Shown: positions 1-5,632 of the stretch, in pieces
How positions within the stretch are numbered: the first letter of the stretch is position 1
How the letters are laid out: every line of letters starts with the position of its first letter
NCBI GenBank assembly: GCA_050292445.1
Contig: JBNKLQ010000343.1
Location: forward strand, 1-5,740
DNA from: Leptofilum sp050292445
Lineage (GTDB): Bacteria > Chloroflexota > Anaerolineae > Promineifilales > Promineifilaceae
Direction of reading: 5' to 3'
DNA: 5,740 bases
The notes under the pieces: generated by a model
What the model saw: the letters and a program-made list of their open reading frames with translations, nothing else
Database searches by the model: none
What the model was told of the DNA's origin: nothing
Made by a program: the position numbers and the translations under genes

Positions 1-164
1 CCCTGTCCATTGCTGGGTAAAGTGAGGGTGCCCGCATTCCAGTATTTATCTTTATTGACGATAATATCTGCCCGCACGGGCTGGGCAACGATGATAAGAA
101 TGGCAGAGAGTATGCCAAAAAGAACGAACAGGCTTAAGAAGCGCTGCTTGGATAATGGTGTCAT
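1..164 (-). CDS. Secreted protein of unknown function, N-terminal part only (runs off the left edge)
   Basis: The minus strand is open from an ATG at 164-162 to the window edge, giving 54 codons. An AGGAG Shine-Dalgarno lies 7 nt upstream of the ATG, so the start is well supported. The N-terminus is a classical signal peptide: basic residues K6 and R8, a hydrophobic core at about residues 9-27, and a V30-R31-A32 cleavage motif. The mature protein would begin at Asp33 (DIIVNKDKYWNAG...). I do not recognise the family, and only about 22 mature residues are visible. The gene starts 41 bp after the stop of the sugar-dehydrogenase-like lipoprotein gene on the same strand, with no terminator between them. 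Co-transcription and an extracytoplasmic role are therefore likely (inference). Confidence 0.8.
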   Translation of the reverse strand, partial: MTPLSKQRFLSLFVLFGILSAILIIVAQPVRADIIVNKDKYWNAGTLTLPSNGQ

Positions 165-205
165 GAGGGTACTCCTTGTAATGATGACTTTATTTACGGC
201 CGTTG

Positions 206-1540
206 TTACGGTTGTACTTGCAAAATCTGCCCGGTGCGGGCCACCACGTACAGCTCCCCATTCACATCTTGGCCAAAGCTGTTAATGGGCAGGCCGCTCT
301 GGTGAACGATTGTGGATTCCCAACGGCCGTCTGGCTGTTGGAAGATGCCCCAGATAAGGCCGCTGCAAAAATCGGCGGCGAAATAGTTCCCGTAAAGGCT
401 CAAAAATTGTTCGCCTCGGTAAATGTAACCGCCAGTTATAGAGCAGCCTTGTGTGTGATCATATTCAAAAACAGGCAAGACAAAGCTGGCTGGATTGCAG
501 TTTGCCGTGTAGCAATGCTGGCCTTCCATGCTGTTCCAGCCCAGGTTCTGGCCGCTCGGAACACCCTCTTCCAGCCAACTCACTTCTTCCCAGGTATTTT
601 GCCCCACATCGGCAATAAATAGGTCGCTGGTCAGTCGGTCGAAGCTAAAACGCCACGGATTACGCAGGCCAATGGCCCACACCTCTGGCCGCGCATTTGG
701 GTCATCCACAAATGGGTTGTCGGCAGGGATTGTGTAGCTGCCATCGGCGCTGTCTATATCCAGCCGCAAAATGCTGCCTAGCAGGGTGCCCGGATTTTGT
801 CCGTTGCCTTGCGGATCGCCCTGACTGCCGCCGTCGCCCATGCCAATGTACAGGTAACCATCCGGGCCAAAAGCAATCATGCCGCCATTGTGGTTAGCAA
901 AGGGTTGGGGAATCGTCAGCAGAATTTGCTCACTGGTGGGATCTGCCACGTTGGGATCGCTGCTGACGCGGTAGCGGGCGATGTTGGTGTTGCCGTTCAC
1001 ATCTGTATAGTCCAGGAAGAAATAGCCGTTTTCCTGATAGTTGGGATGGAAGGCCAGCCCCAGCAGGCCTTGCTCGTTGCTGTTGGAGCCAACGGGGTCT
1101 TGAATATCCAAAAATGGGGTGGACAGCAGTTCGCCATTCTGGAAGATGCGGATGGTACCGGCTTGCTCCAGGATGAACAGCCGGTCGTCAAAGGCGTGGG
1201 TGACGTACAACGGCTGAATCAGTCCGCTGACGATGGGTTCCAGGCTGATGCTTTGTACGGGATTTTCTGGAATAGGCGTGTTGGTTGGTGTAGGCGTGGG
1301 TGGTGGCTCTGTTGGAGGGGCTTCGGTGGCGGTCGGTTGCGTGGGTGAGGGTTCCTCAATGACGACAGGATCGGGCAACGGCGTATTGGTGGGGGGAACG
1401 GCCGTATTAATCACGGGTGAAGCAAGTGTAGGGGCTGGAGAAACGGCCGTTTCTGTTGGGTCATTGCTCTGGCAGGCAGCCAAAACAAACAGGGCAAGGC
1501 TCAAAACAAAAACAAACAATTTACGCATATAATTTCTCAT
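206..1540 (-). CDS. Lipoprotein, PQQ-dependent glucose/sorbosone dehydrogenase family (soluble aldose dehydrogenase-like beta-propeller)
   Basis: The protein has 444 aa from the ATG at 1540, which has an AAGGG Shine-Dalgarno 7 nt upstream. The frame stays open to a TTG at 1597, but that codon has no good ribosome site and would push the signal peptide inside the protein. Residues 1-23 form a lipoprotein signal with lipobox L20-A21-A22-C23, so the protein should be exported and lipid-anchored. Residues 24 to about 95 are a disordered Pro/Thr/Glu-rich spacer. The rest matches the GSDH beta-propeller. Visible family motifs are NEQGLLGLAFHP (155-166), NHNGG with the expected catalytic base His217, FGPDGYLYIGMGDGG (224-238), GLRNPWRFSFD (291-301, with the Arg-Asn pair typical of the PQQ pocket) and SFGQDVNGELYV near the C-terminus. 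Four cysteines (343, 348, 366, 392) could form disulfides. Family members oxidise aldose sugars with PQQ and Ca2+. Substrate and PQQ use are not shown here, and a non-PQQ propeller of the same fold remains possible. Confidence 0.88.
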   Translation of the reverse strand: MRNYMRKLFVFVLSLALFVLAACQSNDPTETAVSPAPTLASPVINTAVPPTNTPLPDPVVIEEPSPTQPTATEAPPTEPPPTPTPTNTPIPENPVQSISLEPIVSGLIQPLYVTHAFDDRLFILEQAGTIRIFQNGELLSTPFLDIQDPVGSNSNEQGLLGLAFHPNYQENGYFFLDYTDVNGNTNIARYRVSSDPNVADPTSEQILLTIPQPFANHNGGMIAFGPDGYLYIGMGDGGSQGDPQGNGQNPGTLLGSILRLDIDSADGSYTIPADNPFVDDPNARPEVWAIGLRNPWRFSFDRLTSDLFIADVGQNTWEEVSWLEEGVPSGQNLGWNSMEGQHCYTANCNPASFVLPVFEYDHTQGCSITGGYIYRGEQFLSLYGNYFAADFCSGLIWGIFQQPDGRWESTIVHQSGLPINSFGQDVNGELYVVARTGQILQVQP

Positions 1541-1545
1541 AATAA

Positions 1546-1587
1546 AACCCTTCGCAGGGAAACAATGGAGTAGTGAAGCGAAGGGTT
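1546..1587 (-). promoter_or_regulatory. 5'-leader hairpin covering the Shine-Dalgarno of the dehydrogenase-like lipoprotein gene
   Basis: AACCCTTCGC (1546-1555) and GCGAAGGGTT (1578-1587) form a perfect 10-bp inverted repeat with a 22-nt loop. On the minus-strand transcript the 3' arm contains the AAGGG that serves as the ribosome site of the gene starting at 1540. The folded form would therefore hide the Shine-Dalgarno. Translational control is an inference. A DNA-level operator is the alternative, although the 22-nt spacing favours an RNA stem-loop. Confidence 0.6.
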
Positions 1588-1621
1588 GGTCTGTCAATTA
1601 GCTAAAAATTATTCGCGCGTA

Positions 1622-1630
1622 AGTATAGCA
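1622..1630 (-). promoter_or_regulatory. Extended -10 promoter for the dehydrogenase-like lipoprotein gene
   Basis: On the minus strand TGC-TATACT is an extended -10 box, with TATACT at 1627-1622 and TG just upstream. I see no good -35 at the usual distance, which is tolerated by extended -10 promoters. Transcription would start near 1615, giving a leader of about 75 nt that includes the SD-covering hairpin. The box lies just downstream of the rmlB terminator, as expected for a new transcription unit. A weaker alternative is TTGACA at 1597-1592 with a poor -10 (ACTACT) 17 nt further on. Confidence 0.5.
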
Positions 1631-1680
1631 CAGGACCATTACCGCGTTGTTCCACTACTTAGAAACTAATAATCCAAACA

Positions 1681-1713
1681 AAAAGACCCACGAGCATCGG
1701 CTGTGGGTCTTTT
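1681..1713 (-). terminator. Intrinsic terminator after rmlB (possibly bidirectional)
   Basis: AAAAGACCCAC (1681-1691) pairs with GTGGGTCTTTT (1703-1713). The stem continues as AGC/GCT (1693-1695 and 1700-1702) around an ATCG tetraloop, with one bulged G at 1692. On the minus strand the stem is followed by a run that reads TTTTTGTTT, typical of factor-independent termination. It lies about 80 bp beyond the rmlB stop and before the promoter of the next minus-strand gene, so it should insulate the two units. The A/T symmetry would let it work on either strand. Confidence 0.8.
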
Positions 1714-1718
1714 AGAGC

Positions 1719-1781
1719 CAGGACTAGCAGTCCTGCTTTTTCGCTTTTGCGGACAAATTCATGAAAAGGACTGCCAGTCCT
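1719..1781. repeat. Paired AGGACT-NNN-AGTCCT dyads with a small hairpin between them
   Basis: Two near-identical 15-mers, AGGACTagcAGTCCT (1720-1734, extended by C/G to 1719-1735) and AGGACTgccAGTCCT (1767-1781), lie 32 bp apart. Each is itself a 6-bp dyad, so they are also inverted repeats of each other. A small CGC-TTTT-GCG stem (1742-1751) sits between them. The array occupies the gap between the rmlB stop and its strong terminator. It could be a dispersed intergenic hairpin repeat, an extra terminator or an mRNA 3'-end structure. The window has no third copy to decide. Confidence 0.65.
1763..1781 (-). terminator. Possible first, weak terminator hairpin 12 bp after the rmlB stop
   Basis: On the minus strand the distal dyad reads AGGACT-GGC-AGTCCT followed directly by TTT (1766-1764). 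That is a compact stem with a short U-tract immediately after the rmlB stop. The stem is only 6 bp and the U-tract is short, so alone it would terminate poorly. It may work together with the stronger stem at 1681-1713. Confidence 0.3.
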
Positions 1782-1793
1782 AACGAAACCAAG

Positions 1794-2816
1794 CTATTTT
1801 TCGGTTTGCCAACGGTGGCCGTACTGCTTTTCGTAATATTCTTTAAACTCGCCAGATTTGATTTTGCGCCACCACCATTCGTTTTCACGGTACCAGACGG
1901 CCGTCTTGGCTACAGCTTCTGCCGGGGTGTGTTTGGGTTCCCAACCCAGCGCCTTGATCTTGTCGATGTTTAGGCTGTAGCGCCGGTCGTGCCCTTCCCG
2001 GTCTTTTACGTGCTGAATGAGGTCCTTGGGCCGATTGAGCGTTTCCAGCAAAATCTCCACCATCTGCACATTTTCCATTTCTTCGCCCGTGCCCACGTTG
2101 TACGCTTCGCCCAGTTTGCCCTTGTGCAGCACCAGGTCGATGGCTTCACAATGGTCCACCACGTATTGATATTCACGCATCTGACGGCCGTCGCCATACA
2201 GTGGCAGCCGCTCTTCGTCGATGGCGTTGGTAGCAAAGAGGGGTACCACTTTTTCCGGGTATTGGAATGGGCCAATATTGTTGGAACCGCGCGTAATCGT
2301 TACCGGCAGGCCGTAGGTGATGAAATAAGCATTTACCAGCAGATCGCCGCTGGCCTTGCTGGCGGCATACGGGCTGCGCGGATCTAGCTTGTCGGTTTCC
2401 ACGCTGGAATACCCTGCGGGGATGTGGCCGTACACTTCGTCGGTGGAAATTTGATGATAGCGTAGGCCGTGTTTTCTGGCCGCTTCCAGCAGCACGTAGG
2501 TGCCATATACGCTGGTCTGAATAAACGCATCTGGATCCATGATGGAGCGATCCACATGGGTTTCGGCGGCAAAGTTGACGATGGTGTCAGCCCCATACTT
2601 CTGGATAGTGGCTTCTACTTTGTCGGCGTCGCAAATGTCGCCCTGCACGAAGCTGTAGCGCGGATCGTCGGCCACTTCTAGCAGGTTGTCTAAATTCCCA
2701 GCGTAGGTGAGCTTGTCGTAGACGATGATGTTGTAATTGTTATATTTTTTGAGCATGTAGAGGACAAAGTTGGCACCGATGAAGCCAGCGCCACCTGTCA
2801 CGATGATATTTTTCAC
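1794..2816 (-). CDS. rmlB: dTDP-glucose 4,6-dehydratase (RmlB/RfbB)
   Basis: This 340-aa protein has the normal length for RmlB, an extended short-chain dehydrogenase that converts dTDP-glucose to dTDP-4-keto-6-deoxyglucose using tightly bound NAD+. The product is the precursor of dTDP-L-rhamnose and other deoxysugars. Visible motifs are TGGAGFIG (7-14, NAD+ binding), NFAAETHVDRS (81-91), STDEVYG (124-130, with the catalytic Asp126-Glu127 pair), Y150-xxx-K154, SNNIGPFQYPEK (178-189), DGRQMREYQYVVDHC (209-223) and REGHDRRY (273-280). TRGSNNIGP replaces the more common TRCSNNYGP, and MREYQYV replaces the usual VRDWLYV. The rest of the active site is intact, so I expect the normal reaction. The start is GTG (2816-2814) with an AGAGG ribosome site 7-8 nt upstream. 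The gene appears monocistronic, with its own promoter and a terminator, and no other rml genes lie in the window. Confidence 0.96.
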   Translation of the reverse strand: MKNIIVTGGAGFIGANFVLYMLKKYNNYNIIVYDKLTYAGNLDNLLEVADDPRYSFVQGDICDADKVEATIQKYGADTIVNFAAETHVDRSIMDPDAFIQTSVYGTYVLLEAARKHGLRYHQISTDEVYGHIPAGYSSVETDKLDPRSPYAASKASGDLLVNAYFITYGLPVTITRGSNNIGPFQYPEKVVPLFATNAIDEERLPLYGDGRQMREYQYVVDHCEAIDLVLHKGKLGEAYNVGTGEEMENVQMVEILLETLNRPKDLIQHVKDREGHDRRYSLNIDKIKALGWEPKHTPAEAVAKTAVWYRENEWWWRKIKSGEFKEYYEKQYGHRWQTEK

Positions 2817-2884
2817 AAGTAGACCTCTTTTGATTCCTTTGCAGGTATTTTTGAATTGGTTACGTTCTTTTTAATGAGATTGCC

Positions 2885-2913
2885 ATTGTAACGAAGGCTG
2901 TTTACCCAGCCAA
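2885..2913 (-). promoter_or_regulatory. Sigma-70-type promoter of rmlB
   Basis: Read on the minus strand, TTGGCT (2913-2908, 4 of 6 consensus) and TACAAT (2890-2885, 5 of 6) are exactly 17 bp apart. Transcription would start near 2878, giving a leader of about 60 nt before the rmlB GTG. This is the best-spaced promoter in the window. It overlaps the upstream region of the divergent phosphoesterase promoter, so the two could compete. Confidence 0.65.
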
Positions 2914-2921
2914 GGTACGGT

Positions 2922-2933
2922 TGTGCTATACTT
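2922..2933 (+). promoter_or_regulatory. Extended -10 promoter of the metallophosphoesterase gene
   Basis: TGTGCTATACTT contains an extended -10 (TGC-TATACT, -10 hexamer 2927-2932). No -35 lies at the ideal distance; TTTACC at 2901-2906 is 20 bp away. The same 12 bases form the -10 region of the dehydrogenase-like gene on the other strand at 1621-1632. Transcription would begin near 2939. Confidence 0.5.
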
Positions 2934-2938
2934 TTCCT

Positions 2939-3083
2939 ACGCTGGCGGATGAACGTATTTTTGATGATCATCCTTGCGAGGGCATCCGCAAAACGGCCGT
3001 ATCAACACCAAACTCTAATCGGCAAACCATTCGTATTTCCTTACGATTTATTCCCTGCAACAACTGTTTCTGGAGTGTATACC
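2939..3083 (+). other. Long, partly structured 5' leader of the metallophosphoesterase gene
   Basis: If the promoter at 2922-2933 and the GTG start at 3084 are both right, the transcript has a leader of about 145 nt. GCGGATG (2945-2951) and CATCCGC (2983-2989) form a 7-bp stem, with the palindrome GATGATCATC (2963-2972) inside its loop. An ACGGCCGT octamer is at 2993-3000. I recognise no known riboswitch class. The reading frame stays open from an ATG at 2949, but that ATG has no spaced Shine-Dalgarno and lies in the stem. A 45-residue N-terminal extension is therefore the less likely alternative. Confidence 0.4.
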
Positions 3084-4700
3084 GTGGCACAATCATTTAA
3101 CTATCTCTTTGTAAGCGATTTTCATCTTAGTGAAGGGCGTAATCCGGCCAATGGCTTAATTCATCGCAATGAAGATTTTTTCCAGGACGTGCCATTCGCC
3201 CAATTTTTAGCCCACCATGTTAAGCTGAGCCGCCGGGAAACGGCCGTTGAATACCACAACATCCCCTGGAAACTGGTAATCAACGGTGACATTTTTGACT
3301 TTTTACAGGTGGTTTCCCTGCCCCAAGAGGGGGCCGAGCTGTTTGGCGTGAAGGGCGTGCGCACACAGGCTGAACTGCGTGAAAATGACCGCAAATTTGG
3401 TCTGGGCACCTCCTCACCCGAAATTGTGTGGAAAGTGGCCCAGATTGCCAAAGGCCATCCCACCTTTTTCCAGGCGCTGGCCTGGTTTGTGGCCCAGCCG
3501 GGCAATGAACTGGTGCTGATGAAGGGCAACCATGACATTGAACTGTATTGGCCGGAGGTGCAGATGCGGCTGCGGCATCTGCTGCAAAAAGCGTACCAGG
3601 ATTGGTGGACAACGGCCGTTCCCGGCGATGATCATGCCCTCCTGCCACACTTTGCTGATCTGCCCGAAACACTCAGCCTGGAAACGTTGCAAAAACAGAT
3701 CCGTTTTCCACCTTCATTTTTGTACGAGCCAGGGTTGTTCTACGCCGAACACGGTTGCCAGTTTGAGCCAGCCAACGCCTTCCGCAACTTTGAAGACCCC
3801 CGCCTGACTCCCACAAAAGAATTTCCCAATGCGGCTGATTATATTGAACTACCCTCTGGGTCCCTCTTTGTGCGTTACTTTTTTAACAACGTAGAACATA
3901 TTCATCCCTTTGCCGATAACATGAAGCCCATCTCTCGTTACGTATTTTGGCTGCTACGCCATGCCCCGGGAGAATTGACCACCTTTGTTTGGAAGCTGCT
4001 GCCGCAATACCTGCGCGCGCGACGTGAGGTGAACAATAAGCTGAAGCGTCGGGAGCACGAACCGCCTCAGGCCGAAGTGGCGGATCCCTTTCTGAAAGCA
4101 ATCCACGATATTCAAACCCATAGCCGGGAAGCAATTTCCACTTCTACCTGGCGAACGGTTTTGCGGCTGGGCGGCAGCGTACTGCTGGCGCTGCTGACCA
4201 TTGTGCTGCTCTTTGTGGCTGTGCGGGTGATTGCCCTGGGTGTTTATTGGCCAGCGGTGATTGCCATTCTGTTGGCGTTGGTGTTTGGCTATGCGGCTAC
4301 CGGTATGCTGCAATCGTTGGATCATTTACTGGAGGGGCATTATCTGTTTACTGGGGCGGGTCGCATTGCTCGTTTACTCAATGGAGGAACGCATCCTGGC
4401 TATGACAGCGTGCGTTACTTCGTTTTTGGTCATGACCATGCGGCCAGTGCCCGTCCTTTGCCCCCGACTGATAAAGATCGCCCCAATTTCCGCCAGTGGT
4501 ACGTGAACACGGGGGCTTGGGTGCCTGTCTTTAGCGAATCGGAGCGGTTGCTGCGGGAAGATGAACAGCTCACCTTTTTGCGATTGGTTCCGGGCCGAGT
4601 GCAACATAGGGATGAAGCCCAAAACCGGGACATGCCGGAGCTGCTGCAATGGTCAACCCAAGCCAATGCCCCCATGGAAGTGCGGCTCTTCGGCGACTGA
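3084..4700 (+). CDS. Calcineurin-like metallophosphoesterase with an internal two-helix membrane hairpin
   Basis: I start this at GTG 3084, which has a GGAG ribosome site 8 nt upstream and puts the first metal motif at its usual place near the N-terminus. The protein is then 538 aa. All dinuclear-metal motifs of the family are present: D12-F-H14, G68-D69-IFD72, G148-N149-H150-D151, a single His in AEHG (His223) and G449-H450-D451-H452. It should hydrolyse phosphoester bonds, but the substrate cannot be read from the sequence. Between His223 and the GHDH motif lie a basic stretch (about 308-324) and two hydrophobic helices (about 361-383 and 386-408) that form a membrane hairpin. Both halves of the catalytic domain would sit on the same side, probably the cytoplasm. 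The gene is divergent from rmlB and convergent with nudC. A phospholipid, lipid-linked or nucleotide substrate at the membrane is a guess. Confidence 0.88.
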   Translation: MAQSFNYLFVSDFHLSEGRNPANGLIHRNEDFFQDVPFAQFLAHHVKLSRRETAVEYHNIPWKLVINGDIFDFLQVVSLPQEGAELFGVKGVRTQAELRENDRKFGLGTSSPEIVWKVAQIAKGHPTFFQALAWFVAQPGNELVLMKGNHDIELYWPEVQMRLRHLLQKAYQDWWTTAVPGDDHALLPHFADLPETLSLETLQKQIRFPPSFLYEPGLFYAEHGCQFEPANAFRNFEDPRLTPTKEFPNAADYIELPSGSLFVRYFFNNVEHIHPFADNMKPISRYVFWLLRHAPGELTTFVWKLLPQYLRARREVNNKLKRREHEPPQAEVADPFLKAIHDIQTHSREAISTSTWRTVLRLGGSVLLALLTIVLLFVAVRVIALGVYWPAVIAILLALVFGYAATGMLQSLDHLLEGHYLFTGAGRIARLLNGGTHPGYDSVRYFVFGHDHAASARPLPPTDKDRPNFRQWYVNTGAWVPVFSESERLLREDEQLTFLRLVPGRVQHRDEAQNRDMPELLQWSTQANAPMEVRLFGD

Positions 4701-4730
4701 TTTGGCGCGCAAAGAGATAGCGCTTCTAAT

Positions 4731-5582
4731 TCACTTTTCGCTTAGCGCTGGCTTTCCATGCTGGCGTGCAAAGTCGTCAACTAGTCGCCGGGCAATGCTC
4801 ATACTGGAGGGGAGGTTGGGCAGCGTGTCCACGGTAAACCATTGTGCGTCTTCGATTTCTTCTTCCTCTAGCACAATGTCGCCGCTGGCGTATTCGGCCG
4901 TAAAGCCAACCATGAGCGAGTTAGGAAAAGGCCACGGCTGGCTACCAAAGTAGTGCACGTTTTTCAGACGTAGCCCCACCTCTTCAAACACTTCCCGATG
5001 GACACAATCTTCTAACGTCTCGCCAGGTTCTACAAAGCCGGCCAATACACTGTACCAACCGCGCCGCCAACGGCCGTTCCGCGCCAGCAGCAAATGAGGC
5101 ACCCCATCAATCATCCGATCCACCCGCACAATAATCGCCGGGGAAATGCGCGGATAGGTAATAAGGCCGCAGTTGGGGCACTTTTTGGCCCGCTCATGGT
5201 CCAGAATCTTGTTGGGCGTGGCGCAGCGGCTGCAAAATTGATGCGTGCGGTCCCAGTCGATAATTTGTACCGCTCGCCCGGCCAGCCACAATTGATCGGT
5301 AGGTAGCCTGCTGAACAGTTGGCGCAGACCGGCAAACTGCATGCCGTCTGGTGGTTCAGTCCCCCCAGCTACCTCAGCGGTGAAACAGTGAACCTTTGTT
5401 TCCCCTTCAATCCAGCCCAAGTAATGCTGGCGCAAAAATGGCAGGTCGTGGGTGTTTTGGGGGAGTACGGCCGTTTCGCCTTCATCCAGTACCAGCAAAT
5501 CACCCCCACGAAAGATAAACCAGAAGGCCGGGGTGTTGTTTTCAGTTGGGGGTGTGACGGCGGGGGAGAATGATAAGCTCAT
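4731..5582 (-). CDS. nudC: NAD(H) pyrophosphatase NudC (zinc-ribbon Nudix hydrolase)
   Basis: The protein has 283 aa from ATG 5582-5580, which has a GGAG ribosome site 5 nt upstream. An in-frame TTG at 5636 would add 18 residues but overlaps the previous gene's stop and has weaker support. Domains in order: a variable N-terminal domain (1 to about 105), a four-cysteine zinc ribbon (C117, C120, C135, C138), and a Nudix domain with a perfect Gx5Ex7REUxEExGU box (G182 to L204, catalytic glutamates 197, 200 and 201). The NudC-specific SQPWPFPNS follows at 214-222. That last motif separates NADH pyrophosphatases from other Nudix enzymes. The enzyme cleaves NAD(H) to NMN(H) and AMP, and NudC relatives also remove NAD caps from RNA. 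It acts in the cytoplasm. The stop is 30 bp from the convergent phosphoesterase gene. An unknown gene ends 50 bp upstream on the same strand and may be co-transcribed. Confidence 0.95.
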   Translation of the reverse strand: MSLSFSPAVTPPTENNTPAFWFIFRGGDLLVLDEGETAVLPQNTHDLPFLRQHYLGWIEGETKVHCFTAEVAGGTEPPDGMQFAGLRQLFSRLPTDQLWLAGRAVQIIDWDRTHQFCSRCATPNKILDHERAKKCPNCGLITYPRISPAIIVRVDRMIDGVPHLLLARNGRWRRGWYSVLAGFVEPGETLEDCVHREVFEEVGLRLKNVHYFGSQPWPFPNSLMVGFTAEYASGDIVLEEEEIEDAQWFTVDTLPNLPSSMSIARRLVDDFARQHGKPALSEK

Positions 5583-5632
5583 GATTGCTCCAGAGAATGA
5601 AATAGGTAATTGTCCAAGAATCACCCGATTAC

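Larger units (their letters stand above)
196..5474. repeat. Dispersed palindromic octamer ACGGCCGT, 11 copies
   Basis: Perfect copies start at 196, 323, 1398, 1443, 1897, 2184, 2993, 3240, 3612, 5070 and 5467. Chance expectation in a window this size is about 0.1. The base outside each end is mostly A on the left and T on the right, giving AACGGCCGTT at 1443, 3240, 3612 and 5070. GACGGCCGTC occurs at 1897 and 2184. In genes it is read as Thr-Ala-Val (1398, 1443, 1897, 3240, 3612, 5467) or as Asp/Asn-Gly-Arg (323, 2184, 5070). The copy at 196 is intergenic and the one at 2993 is in the phosphoesterase leader. Use in more than one codon phase points to selection or bias on the DNA itself. One more core, tCGGCCGt, is at 4894-4901. 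Confidence 0.9.

Noticed and set aside
1300..1440. Possible tandem repeat in the Pro/Thr-rich linker of the lipoprotein
   Set aside because: The protein is low-complexity but the DNA does not repeat with a fixed unit, so I call it a disordered spacer and not a minisatellite.
203..1532. Several plus-strand open frames across this stretch, including a Gly/Val-rich one at 1233-1532
   Set aside because: They lie antisense to the dehydrogenase-like lipoprotein gene, lack ribosome sites and known motifs, and the Gly/Val-rich one is simply the complement of the Pro/Thr linker.
1541..1597. N-terminal extension of the lipoprotein gene from a TTG at 1597
   Set aside because: TTG has no good ribosome site, the extension would bury the signal peptide, and the bases are better explained as a leader hairpin.
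1989..2681. Open frames on both strands inside rmlB
   Set aside because: They are shadows of a gene with unmistakable RmlB motifs and contain no recognisable domain.
4701..4749. Possible bidirectional terminator between the convergent phosphoesterase and nudC genes, from two AGCGCT copies (4719-4724 and 4744-4749)
   Set aside because: The stem is only 6 bp, has a 19-nt loop, overlaps the nudC coding end and has no proper T-tract. The 30-bp gap holds nothing else I can support.
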